The notes below the pieces were generated by a model. The model was not told the DNA's origin, did not search any database, and saw only the letters and a program-made list of their open reading frames with translations. DNA of 64,000 nucleotides from Magnolia sinica (Eukaryota > Streptophyta > Magnoliopsida > Magnoliales > Magnoliaceae): assembly GCF_029962835.1 (NCBI RefSeq), contig NC_080591.1, positions 45,391,501 through 45,455,500 of the forward strand. Direction: 5' to 3'. Below are positions 10,641-22,261 of the stretch, one piece after another. Numbering within the stretch: the first letter of the stretch is position 1; each line of letters opens with the position of its first letter. Both the position numbers and the translations under genes were made by a program.

Positions 10641-13620
10641 TTAGCTATGGACAAACTCCAGGGCCGATTTACAACTACCACCCTTATTACTATTATAGAC
10701 ACGATTAGCCACTGGAAGACTAGTTACACTGATATTAAATGTTATAAACATAGTTATAATTATTATATAGTAATATTTTAATTACCATCCTTAAATATTA
10801 CCAATAATAATGGACTGTACTAGTTGACACCATCATAACAATTATGATTACCAGATTAACTAATACTAATTGTATCATTAATAAGTATCTGGTAGCTATT
10901 ATATTAACATTTATCACAACAATTATGATTACCATATTGGCTAATATTAATCGTTAAAGTTAATAAGCACTATTAAATTAACCCTTTAATTAATTGTACA
11001 ACTAACTAGGGTCCAAACCCCAAGGTCTGAGACTAGACCTAGACTCTTGGGTAAAACTCTAAAACTAAGGTAATCCAAACCCTAGGTTAAGACCTTGACC
11101 TAGAATAGCGTGTAAAGCTTGAATCTAATGGTATAACTTTACAATTCATGATAGGGTTTGACTCTAAGGAATCATGCAATCTCTAGCAACACGGGTAGGC
11201 GGTTCAAAATATAAGGTGATGATTCTTCCCCTTGAGCTTTCCATCTTCTCATTAGCTTAAGTTATAGTTTTTATTTAAATTTAAATTTGATATCTCTCTC
11301 TTACAATCACATGTGTTAGCTGGTGGAAATTGAATTGCCACATTGCCTGTTTAATGTTCATCCTATATATTTGTTCATGAAATATTTGTGGATTGCTCAT
11401 GGAACTTGAATTGGTACACCAGTGGGAAACCCCCACCTATATGTGTACACCCATACTTGGGATGTAACCCGACTGGTTGTGATAGTAATGGACCTTCAGC
11501 TCAGTGGTTATTGAATGGTGGTTTAAATTAACCAGTGATGTGGGCCTACCATCCAGGGTTGTTGTGTCCAACGGTTTTCAAGGATGGTCTTTTATCGCAT
11601 GATTTTGATACTCGCCCTATGTGGCTTATTTTGATATTTGTCTTGCTTTGATATCGCCGTATGTGTCCTTGTCCTGGTATTTTCCCTATATGGGCTTGAT
11701 GTTTTTATACTGTGCAACCATGCGATGGCAAGCCCCATATGTTATAATATGATTGACCACTAGTCGACGGTTTTCCATTAAACATCCTAAGGTGGTAGCC
11801 TCATGAGCCGGGGATGGTGGTAATGGGACACTATGCCCGAGCTGTCGGCCTACGCTGGGCTCTGAGCTCCCCGTAGTGACCTTGAGCTTACCTAAATTGG
11901 CTGATTGTAACTGGACTAATAACAGTTTGGCTAATCATGCATCCATAGCATGTTGGCGATGACGGGTGGCTAATCTGGATGCTGTAGCACGTGCCCTTAG
12001 GATCTTCGGGGTATCGTTTCGCTAGCTCCCAGACCACCGACTATCGACCCTTGTCCGACTGGATGATTTTCCCAGGTCGATGATTTGCATGGGTGACGAG
12101 CCCAAGTCCGGCTGGATGTGCATCCCCAGGCCGATGTGCATTCATGCATCCATGCATTTAAAAAGATTGCATCATGTATTGTTTTGATTGCCTTGTTGTT
12201 TTATAATTATGCTTACCTAATGCGGCGGTGTGTAATCTTGAGGGGAATTCACACTGAGCTGGCCACTCATCCATCAAATATACAACCGTACAGGTAGTGC
12301 AGGTGGCCCTGTATATTGGTGAGGAGCAGGCTATGTGGTTAACCAGGGTGCATGATTCTATTTGCTAAGAGTTGCTACAGAATTTCACAGTTCAAGTTTG
12401 TTGCAGTTTACCTTGTTTCACTTGTAATATAATGTCAATTTTGTATTTGTAAGGATGGGGACAATGGTTTGCATAAGTCATTATGGGTAACCACTTGTAT
12501 ATTCTAAATGAAAATTTAAACTTCCCTTTTAGCTTACTTGTCCATTCTACGCTCATCTGCTTACTCTGATAAGGAGAAAAAAAAATACGTGAATTTGACC
12601 ATCCTTTAAGATTAACACTCGGGTTTTTGGAAAACGAGTCATATACTCGGGTCCTGAAAACACGGGGCGTTACAATTGTGCTCATTTAATATTCTCTTTA
12701 ATTAGCTTTTGTTACTTGATTTTGAGATCTTTATTCCAATCTTACTTTAAAAAGGAATTTAAGTTTTCCCCTTTCTTGAGATCAAAATCAAATCAAGCTA
12801 GACAGGTTGATTTAATTAAAAATTATTTAGAACTAGAACCTTTTCATCTGTGAGACAAGACATTGAACATCTTCATTTACATCGGATCGGTTCTACCGGG
12901 CTTCTTCAAAGGAGAATTTCCAAATAAGTACATTTATATTTTGTATATCTCTTTTTTATTTTTGAGGTTGTGCCAGAAAAATCTCTATTTAGTTTTGTCT
13001 GAGGTGATCCAGAAAATCTCAGAGTGTGGGATTTTTTGAATTGTGTAAGCCCAATCAAAGACACAATTGTGAAGGTTTTAAGGTGAACCTTTGAAAACCT
13101 TTTTCATAGTGAATGCTAATATCCCGAGGGAGTGGATATTAGGAGTGGAGTAGTTGCGTGGCTATTTTCTAACAATTGGTGTACACACAAGTGAACCACT
13201 ATAATTTCTGGTGTTGTGGTGGTTGATTGAATATGCCTATATGTGTGAATGTTGTAATTTATTTTCAGCAATTGTGGTGAATGGTGTAATTTATTTTATG
13301 CACTTGTGGGAATGTTGTAATAACTTAGTTTATTTTATTTGCTATTTTATTTACCTCTTTATTAGTTTGGGTTTTTGATACTTATAAATGTTCTAGTAAG
13401 GTTGTCCTGCCATAAGCTTTTGGTTTTTGGTGTTAGGTTGTCCTTAGAACTAAGTTTGTATCAACCTCTCAATACTAGTACATTTAAGGTTGCTATTTAC
13501 TTGTGCTTCTTTATTATTTATTTGTGCTATTATTCTTTAAATTTCACATTTATTTTTTTATTTAGTCCTATTCACCCCCTCACCCGCCCACCCCCAAGGA
13601 CATATAGCCCGGCCTTTTCA

Positions 13621-14460
13621 TTCATGAATAAGGAGGCCGATGATGAGTGGGATTACCTTGATCAATTGGCAGAGAACACAAAATCATGGGACACCTCCCC
13701 AAGACCCACCACTTTTGAGCCTACACAATCAAAGGAAGGGGGAGGAATGTATCTCTTTAAAGAAGAAGATAACATCAGTGTAAGGGTAGCCAATCCCACA
13801 AGAAAAGTCGAGGCCATGAAACTTAAGAAGGTGGAAGCTATCAAACCATGGGAAGTCATGGAAGTGTTTTGTGGTATTTGTGCTAGCAACATACATGAGA
13901 CACAGGATTGTCCCACAATCCCTACTTTTCAAGATTTATTAAATGAGCAATCAAATGCCATAAACACTTACCAATGACCATTCAATGGACCCACCTCAAA
14001 CACATATAATTCCAATTAGAGGAACCATCCAAACTTCAGTTGGAGGAATGGACAAACGGCCAATCCTCAACAGGCCCTTACTCAACTTCTAAATCAAAGG
14101 AAACCTCGAGAGGATCCCATTCAAAAATTCATGTAAAACTAAGAGCTCTTCAACCAAAACACAGTGCAAGCATTCTAAGATCTCAAAATAACAATGGGAA
14201 TGTTTACATCATCAATTCAAAGAATTGAGTCACACTTAGCGACTAGGGAGAAATGGACTTTTTCAGTCCAACCACTCCCCAATCCAAAGCCACCATGTGA
14301 AATCAGTGACCCAAGCTCTTCTAATCAACATGTAGAACAAGCTAAGTCTATCACCACCTTTAGAAGTGGAAAGACAACTGAAAAAACCATTCTGGCGAGG
14401 GCTGAAAGGCCTAAGGACTTAGAAGAAGTTAAGAATGATGGACCTAGCGACATCCCACAT
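13621..14460 (+). pseudogene. gag: Athila-1 Gag, C-terminal half with CCHC knuckle
   Basis: Starts mid-protein at the Sirevirus junction (FMNKEADDEWDYLDQLAE). GGGMYLFKEEDNISVRVA and an intact zinc knuckle C-GI-C-ASNI-H-ETQD-C (about 13868-13911) follow, then NEQSNAINTY. A TGA at 13975-13977 stands where the second copy in this window has an Arg codon. Downstream RNHPNFSWRNGQTA is out of frame with TAG stops, and the frame is regained at 14194 (SIQRIESHLATREKW). SITTFRSGK marks the Gag C-terminus. Gag would package element RNA. At least two frameshifts and several stops are present. Confidence 0.85.
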
Positions 14461-15240
14461 GAGATGGAACCGGAATCTCAAAACAAGCCGATTGTGCCAT
14501 TCCCCCAACAGTTGATTGCACCAAAACCTCTATCTAACTCCCAGGGTATTCTAGAGGTGCTTAAGCAAGTGAATGTCAATATCCCTTTACTAGATGTTGT
14601 TAAAGAAATCCTTTCATATGCCAAATTTTTTAAAGATATATGTAAAACCAAAAGATGGCAAAACATTCAAAAGAAAATCTTTTTGATAGAAAAAGTGAGT
14701 GTCATCCTTAAGCAAGATGTGCCACAAAAATACAAAGATCCCGATAGCCCAACCATCACATGTGTAATTGGGAACCACCGGATTAAGCACGCACTTCTTG
14801 AGTTGGGGGCGAGTGTTAATTCGATCCCATTCTCGGTTTACGAACAATTGAGTCTAAGTGAATTAAAACTCACCCAAACCATATTACAACTTGCTAATCG
14901 ATTAGTCTATGCACCAAGAGGAATGATTGAGGATGTGTTGGTCTAGGTTAATAAATTCTACTACCCAATAGATTTTATTGTTCTAGATACTCAACTCATT
15001 GTAGATGTGAGCACTCAGATACCCGTCATTCTTGGTCGTTCATCCCTTGTTACATCAAATGCCATCATTAATTGTAGGAATGAAATTATGAATCTATCTT
15101 TTAAAAATATGACATTGGATCTCAATATCTTTTTCAATATGAGCAAACAAACAGATGATGAAGACGATACCTACGACATTAACATGATCAAATCTTTTGT
15201 GGAAGATAGAGCACTTTTGACTCTATACCCTGACCCTCTA
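14461..15240 (+). pseudogene. Athila-1 protease region
   Basis: PQQLIAPKPLSNSQGILEVL begins the region N-terminal to the Athila protease, then KYKDPDSPTITCVIGN leads into the active site. The site reads LLELGASVNSIPFSVYEQL where family members, including the copy at 60450 (LLDLGSSVNLIPYSVY), have D-L-G: the catalytic Asp is Glu (GAG at 14800-14802). A TAG at 14944-14946 interrupts IEDVLV.VNKFYYPIDFIVLDTQ in the same frame. IPVILGRSSLVTSNAIINC and MNLSFKNMTLDLNIF complete the domain. Inactive on both counts. Confidence 0.86.
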
Positions 15241-15760
15241 AAGACGTGTTTAGCCCACTCCCTGATTTAGATGATGATATGATTCGGGAGATGGATGATT
15301 TGCTTGATGCGACGTCGGTACTTGAAGTTAACCAATGGAGGCCACAAATTGAGAAATTACCTCAAACCAATGTAATGCCTCTACCGTATAGCCTCAAAGC
15401 ACCAAAGCTTGACCTAAAACCCTTGTCTGTTGATCTCAAGTATGTCTACTTAGGTCAAGATGAGACATACCCGGTGGTGATTTCTTCCCACCTTGAGAAA
15501 GAACAAGAGAGTATACTTATTTTTACTCTCATTGAGCATAAAGGAGCCCTTAGATGGTCGATTGCAAATCTCAAGGGAATTGATTAATTGATTTGTACTC
15601 ACCACATTCATATAGAGGATAAGGAAAAAACCTCTCAACAACCACAACATCGACGAAATACAAACATGAAAGAGGTCGTTAAGGGAGAAGTGATTAAGTT
15701 GTTTGATGTGGTTATCATATACCCTATATTCGATAGTCAATGGGTGAGTCCAACTCAGGT
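15241..15760 (+). pseudogene. Athila-1 protease-RT linker and RT N-terminus
   Basis: A frame change at about 15240 leads into PLPDLDDDMIREMDDLLD and NQWRPQIEKLPQTNVMPLPY (linker), then LKPLSVDLKYVYLGQDETYP and IEHKGALRWSIANLKGID, the start of the gypsy RT region. TAA at 15585-15587 interrupts; IIYPIFDSQWVSPTQV (to 15760) is the conserved IYPISDSxWVSPVQVVPKK block, cut by the family-B insertion between the Gln and Val codons. Confidence 0.87.
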
Positions 15761-17572
15761 TGTCACGCCCCAAACTCAGAAACCGGGCTCAAAAAATTTT
15801 CAATCACCGAATCTAGCGCCGACAGCCTCCATAGTACCCCATTCTCAGCTTTCAGCGCCCATACGCCAGATTTTGATCCTGGGATCCTACAAGGAGGATT
15901 TTTCAACGTACATTTATCTCATAAGAAGCATAACCATAAGTTTACCCAAATCACAAAGGCAAAATCATCATCACATATCCACTAATATAAACAGTTGATT
16001 ACAATGCTGAAAGAAAAATACATATATCAAAAATCAAAACTCCAAAAGATAACTACATGCTCTAAGCTCAACGCTGTTGCGATCTAACGCCACTTGCATG
16101 CATCTATCGTACATAAGCTTATAGAAAGCTTAGAGGGTGGTGAAAGTGTGTGCGTAAGGTAAGTGCCAAGTATGCAATATCATAGCAATGAGGAAACATG
16201 CCGGTAAGTCCATAACTATCAATCAACCTTATCCAGGCTATGCGATGCAAAAACATAATAAGTCAATATCATATACTGAGGAAGCAATGTAGATCAGCTA
16301 TGCAATGTGGAGACATAGTAAGCCAAATATCATATACTGAGGATGCAATGCAATATGCAAACCCTGACGAGTCCAGAATACCGTCAAATTCATCTAGGTC
16401 ATATAAATGCAGAAACATAGCAATCCAAAATACCATATGCCACAAATGTAATGCAATATGAGGTGTGAATAAAATGACCAAGCTAGAGTGTGAAGTCAGG
16501 ATGATAGTACGTAGTACCACAGGCTATGGGGTCCATCACAAGGGACTTCTATCTAAACTAGTCTCATTCCTAAATTTGGATAACCAGATTCAATATGGTA
16601 AACTCTTGATATCAGGTTGGTCGTGCACCCCAACCAAAATCCTGGCCATTACAAAAGTACACATAATAATTAGTTGCGCACCCCTAGCCCGAATGGATAG
16701 TGAATGAATGAATAAAATGCTGAGTATGCAACTCCTAGTTAATAAATCTACATATCAGCACCATACATCTTTAGGATCATCACCGGAGTCTAGTACACTC
16801 TACGCCAGCTTGCCACCCCAATCCAAGCATACAATTGGGTAAGTGAAAGAGACCTCATTATCCGCCTGTCAATATCGAGCCTGACTCGTCGATGGCGAAC
16901 CCATTCCTCAAGCTAGTTAAACTCAACCTAGATATTGCCCCCTCACTCAAGTGGGTAAGGTTACACCCCTTTCCAACCGACCACGACACAATGGGAGATG
17001 TGGCATACTGGTATACGGTCCTCGTGCGTTCATGTATCCACTCGGTCTCAACGTTGGAGCGTCTTCTGGTACCAAGAGGATTTAAGGACTTTCACCTAGA
17101 GATATCTATGGCACCCCATGTAGAAAAAGATTTTTGGTGTCCCATCTGGCCATCCACGATATGCTTGTGAAGGCTACGACCCTGATGTCACTATGGCATA
17201 CAGTGGTCATATCACAAAATACAGATGCATGAGTCATACCATCCACTCATGCATCAAACCTGCACGTACCGTGCACTCATGTGGGGCAACTCCATCTCTC
17301 AGGGAGTCCCATAATAATCTGCCCAATGGCATGTGCTATGATTAATCACTCCTCATATCAAGTATACATATGATGCACATGGGCATGGTCGTGGAGCTAT
17401 ATTAAGCATATTATATGATGATGATGTACTCTCCTCATATCAAGGATGGGCCTTTACGGCCTACTTATATCAAGAATTGGCCTAACAAGGTCTAAGGGAA
17501 GGTCACAATGTGGACATTTAATCATCATTGCCCATCAATGTAGACATTCAACCAACATTGCTCCCAAGGTGT

Positions 17573-17990
17573 GGCCCTCATAGGGTTAAACATATAGTGA
17601 GGCCCAAGGCCTCACATAAGGGCCTCACATACAATCACAATGGGCCTCATCACATCACAATTGGGCCACATCACATGGGCCTCATATACAACACATCGGG
17701 CCTCATCATATGGGCCTCATATACAACACATCGGGCCTCACTCATGGGCCACATATACATCACAATGGGCCTCGGTACAAGGACTAAATATACATCGCAT
17801 TAGGCCTCACTCATGGGCCTCATATAGATCACATTGGGTCTCATATTTGGGCCTCAAATACATCACAATGGGCCTCACTCATGGGCCTTAAATAAATCAC
17901 AATGGGCCTTATACTTAGGCCTTACATACATCATAATGGGCCTCACCTCATGAGTCTCTCATACGTCACATGGGCCACATCACATGTGCC
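17573..17990. repeat. 34-bp minisatellite in family B
   Basis: About eleven imperfect head-to-tail units, each built as TGGGCCTCAcTCATGGGCC followed by TCATATACATCACAA (34 bases). There are no unique spacers. Short open frames over it (17528-17891) simply read the repeat in several phases. Confidence 0.85.
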
Positions 17991-17999
17991 TTATACATG

Positions 18000-19740
18000 A
18001 GGCGGCCCATGATTCAATAAAAATAGATGGGCAGCATGTGCAACCTACACATCAAGGTGGGACTGAACAATTAGGTGGGCCCAGCTCATATAGCAGGTGG
18101 GCCCTACACCATCAAAACGAATAAAAAGTGTGGATATGGAACACATACATCGAGGTGAGTCCCACCATCCACATTGGACGGTGGAGGTGCAACACATACA
18201 TAAATCAGGGACCAGCGCCCTATCTGGACAGTGTGGATAAAATAGATACATCACATGGTGGGCTGCTGCAGCTATTAGACAGCAATCCAACATCATTCCA
18301 TGGATGGCGTTGATGAAATACATAAATCCTGGTGGGATCTGTGTCCCACGTGGACGGTATGGACTGCTACATACATCGAGGTGGGGTCCACGTCCAAGAA
18401 GGGATGGATGGCTGGGATATAAAGCACATACCTCATGATCTCAGACCCATAGAACTTGCTGACACTAACAGCAGCTATACGTTGGTGGATTGCTAGCCCA
18501 CCAGCAGATGGACGGTGTTGATAAAACACTTACATTATGGTGGGGCCACGTGCTGCTAGCACGTGCATCAGGTGGATCCCCACCATCCAAAATTCCTTAG
18601 ATGGTAGAGATAACACATATACATCATGTGGGACCCATAGAACTTGCTGACGTAATACATCAGCTACATAGATGGTGGGAGGTACACCAGTTGTCCCATG
18701 TGGGGTAGGTCCCACCGTCCAAACAACGGATAGTGGATAAAACACATACATCACATGAGCTCCACCATCCAAGGTCTAGATGATGGAGACAGCACCATCA
18801 AGGTGGGGTCCATACGTGGCCATCCCACACGTGAAATAGATGATTGCTGGTGGGGTCCACATAACATAGATGGACGGTGTGTATAAAACACATACATCAG
18901 TCAGCCTACAGAGCTTGCTGACGTTAACCAGCAGCACTTTGCTGCATGGGACCCACCATCCCAACTTGACAAACGGTGTGGTTATTCAATACATCAAGGT
19001 GGGCCCCACCCCACACGTGCAACACGTGTGGGTGGGTCCCATGTCCTGCAATGGAGGACAGCATGATGAAACACATACATTCTGGTAGGGCCACACCGTC
19101 CTAGGGTCAGGACGGTGATCCAGATAGGCCACTGGCCCTACTGGGCTGGCTAGTTAGATGGTATGGAAGACATAAACATCAGGTGGGTCCACACGTACGT
19201 GGTCCACCATCCGATCAAGCTGATGTTTACATTTTCCCTTCATACAGTCCGACAGCCTCTACTGTTGGACGTCCCATGGCTAGACAGTCAGCTGGATTTG
19301 GATCTATCTAGTGCTGATGGGCCCATGGCCTATAATGACATGGAAAAATGGATGGGGTGGATACATCACATATGCAGCAAGGTGGGGTCCACGTCAGTGG
19401 GCCACCTCACTTCAAAACCAAGCTAATACTTGTGGTTTCCCTTTAAACAGGGTCTGCTCAAAACAACAGCAAGATGGGCCCTGCCAGTCGTCCAGCATCT
19501 GGACAGTAGGGCTTTCCACTGGATGGATAGTGTGGATCAAATACATACATCATGGAAGGGTCCACATAGGTGGTCCACACGGCCCTGGACCAAGCTGAGC
19601 TTTGTGTTTTTCCATAACTAGGCCGGCCCAAAATCAGGTAGCAAGGCTACTGGATGGTGGGCAGCAAGGTGGGCCGATCCCACTGGATGGATGGTCTGGA
19701 TATGACATGCATCATCAGGTGGGCCACTCATCATAAAAGA
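18000..19740. repeat. Degenerate 60-100-bp repeats rich in CCGTCCA and ACATACATCA
   Basis: The unit theme is GGTGGGnCCCACC, then CCGTCCA or TGGACGGTG, then GTGGATAAAACACATACATCA, repeated about 15-20 times with strong variation, plus an intermittent AGAACTTGCTGACGT block followed by a CAGC hairpin. The same theme fills 62830-63900 and parts of 33000-34800. Confidence 0.7.
18547..18565. repeat. Perfect hairpin with 8-base arms
   Basis: CACGTGCT-GCT-AGCACGTG, inside the degenerate repeat zone of family B. One of several hairpins at comparable places with different arm sequence. Confidence 0.85.
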
Positions 19741-19742
19741 AG

Positions 19743-19748
<6 letters not shown>

Positions 19749-19781
<33 letters not shown>
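19749..19781. repeat. (GA)n microsatellite
   Basis: About 16 GA units within family B. An equivalent (GA)n closes the window at 63955-64000, and (TC)n occurs in the copy at 45379. Confidence 0.95.
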
Positions 19782-19782
<1 letters not shown>

Positions 19783-20368
19783 CACCCACTATCCTTCTTC
19801 TTCCTCCCTAGTGCTCCAAAGCTCCAATGGGGCTCCTTCAATAATGGAGATAGGTTTTTTATGGATGGATATGGGGGATCTAAAGGCAAAAGAGGGTTGG
19901 ACTATGGATCTTACTTGGATGTCCCAAGTTCTCTCCTCTTTAGTTGCTTGGCAAAATGGGTAGGGAAGAGAGAGAGAGTGTGTGTGTGTGGTTGTAAGGG
20001 GGAGGGATGGGTGTGATGGGTGAGTGATGGGTGTACTTGACTTGAGAGGTATGGGTTGTACCTGAATGATTGATTGATAGATTGGTTAGAGATTCTCTTA
20101 AGATTTACAACGTGCGGTGTTTCCTCGAAATAAATGCTAGCCCACAACTCCTGGCTTAGGTATCACATCGGTGCGCGAGACGCAACATTGGAACTGCGGT
20201 GATGGCGCGGTCACTAGGGTACAAGTCTTGGGTTGAGCCAACTCAGATATACGGGATGCGACTTAGGGTCGCTTGCAAACACCGATTATATGTCACGGTT
20301 TGTTGAAATTCAATAGGGAGGATCGCAGAAGTCTAAGGAACGGTATAGACCAAGATACGGGCCTTACA

Positions 20369-20763
20369 TAGGTGGTTCCTAAGAAGTCTGGAATCACCAT
20401 CATAGCCAATGCTGACAATGAACTCGTGCCAACCATAGTCACTACTGGTTAGAGAATGTGCATTGACTACAGAAAGTTGAATACCATCACAAGGACCACT
20501 TTCCTTTGCCCTTCATTGATCAAATTTAGGAAAGGCTAGTTGGTCATTCTTACTACTACTTCCTTGACGAATATTCAGGCTATAGTCAAATAGAGATAGC
20601 CCTTGAAGATCAAGAAAAAACAGTGTTCACATGTCCATTTGGCACCTTTGCTTATCGAAGGATGTCATTCGGACTGTGTAATGCCCCCGCCACTTTTCAG
20701 CGATGCATGTTGAGTATTTTTTCTAACATGGTGGGGCAATATTTAGAGGTCTTCATGAATGAC
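20369..20763 (+). pseudogene. Athila-1 RT catalytic region
   Basis: Follows the family-B insert: VVPKKSGITI, NADNELVPT, then a TAG where RVCIDYRKLN is expected. A base is missing in the LNAATRKDHFPLPF block. In shifted frame YYYFLDEYSGYSQIEIAL, TVFTCPFGTFAYRRMSFGL and CNAPATFQRCM follow. The catalytic box should be VFMDDFSVF but reads EVFMND here (GAT>AAT at 20758-20760), so the first Asp is lost. The domain is broken by a solo LTR exactly after this box and resumes at 22262. Confidence 0.88.
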
Positions 20764-22261
20764 TATTGAGTGTCAAATATTGCATATTTTTCCATTTATA
20801 TCTTGGTTTTACGAACATGATAAGGCTTAATGGTGTATTTTATACATGTTTGTGTTGCAATGTGAGTTTTAAGAGCTTAGATTGAAAAGAATGCTAAAAG
20901 CATGGATTTAATGCTCACGAATTACCAAGGTAAATAATGGATCTTTGGAGACCAAGATTGAAGATTTCAAGACCCCAAGATTCAAGAAAACTAACTGAAG
21001 AAGGAAGTCGAAAGAACAAAGTGTTAAAATTCACTTGACTGTCTGTGTCATCGACTACAGTTCAATGACATCGAAGCCATTGTTCGATGACATCGAACAC
21101 AGGTCGAAGACATCGAATTTTTACATGAAAATCAAGTTGGTCGCTGGACAAATTGAAAACATTTCTCGATGACTCGAGGACTGCTTGATGGCATCAAAGT
21201 TTGTTCGATGGTATCAAATTTATTGAAGAATTTTGAAGCAATTCGCTGGACTATTTTAGACACTTTTTCAATTACTCGAAGATAATTTGATAACACCGAA
21301 GGCAGTTTGATGACATAGAAACTTACGTAATGTGAAAGAAGTTACATAGTGCGTAAAGGCGCGACTTTTGGAATTCAACTTACGTTCGATGAAATCGAAG
21401 GTTGTTTGATGTCATCGAACGCGTTACGTAGAGTTAAGCGAACTGTGTAAATTGGGGCGATTTTCTGAAACCGACCAAACAAGGCTATAACTATGGGTTT
21501 CCTGCGAACTTTTTGGGATATCTAGGGTTTCGACGACCAGAGCAAAATGGTGCAGCTGTCTTCCAAGAGTTTTGTCTTCTCTTCTTCTTAGTTTTTAATG
21601 CTTTCTTTGAGGATTTTAGATCCAATCATGTCTATGGTTGGCTAAACCTCTTAGCTAAGGCTAAGAGGTGAAGCTTGTAGCATGTTGGGATGCTTTTCTT
21701 ATTTTGATTTTTGTTCTTGTTGAACTTCTTTGATTCTAGTTTGATATTTAAGGAATACTTTCAATTTTTAATGGTTTGTTGTGACTTAAATTACAATAGA
21801 TTTGCAAGAGCTCTGAGTATCGTTTTCTTTTCTTATTTCAAGATTGAGGGATTGGTAAATCCTTTTGTTAGCCATTGTCTCCAGGACATGGTTTGGTGAT
21901 GGAATCCCTTCCAACCCTCACAATTCTCCTTTATTGAGAATTAGTTCAATGAAAGTTCAGATTTGATTCTATTAATATATCTTCCAATTGGATAAGATAG
22001 GACTCCTCTTCCAATTGTGTTCCTTAAATCAAATAAGGAAACATCCTAAAGTTATAAGTGGTCCTTGGAACCCTAGTTCCCTTTAGATTATTGAAATTCC
22101 TTTCACAATTACTCCTTTTAATCTAGATTTCTAATTTAGATCTTCATCTAATTCTAGTTCTAGTTACTTTAAAAAACGTACAAGATTAGTCCCTGTGGAT
22201 TCGACCTCGGTCTTACCGAGATTATTACTACATCGCGACCTTACACTTGGGGTTGTGAACA
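20764..22261 (+). mobile_element. Solo Athila LTR in the RT catalytic box
   Basis: 1,498 bases. It begins TATTGAGTGTCAAATATTGC (TG start changed to TA) and ends GGGGTTGTGAACA. ATGAC flanks it at 20759-20763 and 22262-22266, a perfect target duplication. Layout matches the solo LTR at 30231: palindrome array, GCTATAACTATGGG in the TATA position (about 21486), TTAGCTAAGGCTAAGAGGTGAAGC, TTGATATTTAAGGAATACTTT, and the end block TGTGGATTCGACCTCGGTCTTACCG. It is a recombination remnant of a full element. Confidence 0.93.
21046..21421 (+). repeat. Array of TTCGATGACATCGAA palindromes in U3
   Basis: One perfect copy (21083-21097) and about eight degraded copies (for example TTCAATGACATCGAA, TTTGATGACATAGAA, TTTGATGTCATCGAA) before the TATA position. 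Confidence 0.8.

Larger units (their letters stand above)
6816..12674 (+). mobile_element. Family-A insertion, probable solo LTR of a giant gypsy-type element
   Basis: Starts TGTAACACCTCGAAC and ends GGGGCGTTACA. It is flanked by ATTGT at 6811-6815 and 12675-12679, a perfect 5-base target duplication inside the Sirevirus LTR. TG...CA ends plus a 5-base duplication fit an LTR; no coding domain was found in 5.9 kb. A TATA box (9175) and a splice-donor-like AGGTAAGG (about 9418) support an LTR promoter on the plus strand. The stretch near 11790-11890 matches 38205-38300 of the shorter copy at 36183-39344. The 207- and 163-residue opposed open frames at 8716-9403 have no recognisable domain. The insertion itself is certain; its class is inference. 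Confidence 0.72.
1..13620 (+). mobile_element. Sirevirus-type Ty1/copia retrotransposon, 3' part
   Basis: Domain order gag, protease, integrase, RT, RNase H is the Copia order. A third ORF after RNase H, two purine tracts (AAAAAGGGGGAGA, CAAAGGGGGAGAT) and an LTR full of CGAC-GTC palindromes point to the Sirevirus (SIRE/Maximus) group. The 5' LTR and most of gag lie left of the window. The 3' LTR ends ...CCTTTTCA at 13620. The flank that follows (TTCAT, 13621-13625) is Athila gag, matching an uninterrupted homologous stretch near 59330, so the element is nested in Athila-1 and TTCAT should also flank its missing 5' end. All coding parts carry stops or frameshifts. Family assignment is good; exact lineage is inference. 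Confidence 0.88.
5975..13620 (+). repeat. Sirevirus 3' LTR, split by a family-A insertion
   Basis: The LTR begins TGTAAATGCTATTG and ends CCTTTTCA. It is 1,782 bases long once the insertion 6816-12674 and its 5-base duplication are removed. The complete solo LTR at 46692-48627 (1,936 bases) matches it in order: TTGTCAAATTTTGTT near the start, the palindrome array, a TATA box, GAGATAAGTTTGT, and the tail CTATTCACCCCC. The left arm is 5975-6815 and the right arm 12675-13620. The apparent open frame starting at 13375 is LTR sequence running into Athila gag, not a gene start. Confidence 0.88.
15761..20368. mobile_element. Family-B insertion in Athila-1 RT, probable solo giant LTR
   Basis: Left end TGTCACGCCCCAAACTC, right end GATACGGGCCTTACA. 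The flanks are CAGGT (15756-15760) and TAGGT (20369-20373), a 5-base duplication with one C>T change; removing the insert restores the RT codons Q-V-V-P-K-K. It is 4,608 bases with no coding domain. Its right end (20160-20368) is the reverse complement of the left end of the copy at 32278, so the two lie in opposite orientation. Interior from left to right: 15761-16200 unique; about 16235-16350 two or three copies of a block around AACATARTAAG...ATATCATATACTGAGGA; 16780-17190 a stretch also present at 61580-61930; then the minisatellite, a degenerate CCGTCCA-rich zone and (GA)n. No TATA box is clear enough to orient it. Confidence 0.75.

Noticed and set aside
6816..12674. Family A/B as TIR DNA transposons
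   Set aside because: End similarity extends beyond the usual LTR inverted repeat, but a 5-bp TSD with TG...CA ends, a TATA box and lack of transposase favour LTR origin; kept as a minor alternative.
13375..13977. A 200-residue gene starting in the LTR
   Set aside because: The first 82 codons are Sirevirus LTR and the rest Athila gag; the frame merely runs across the insertion junction.
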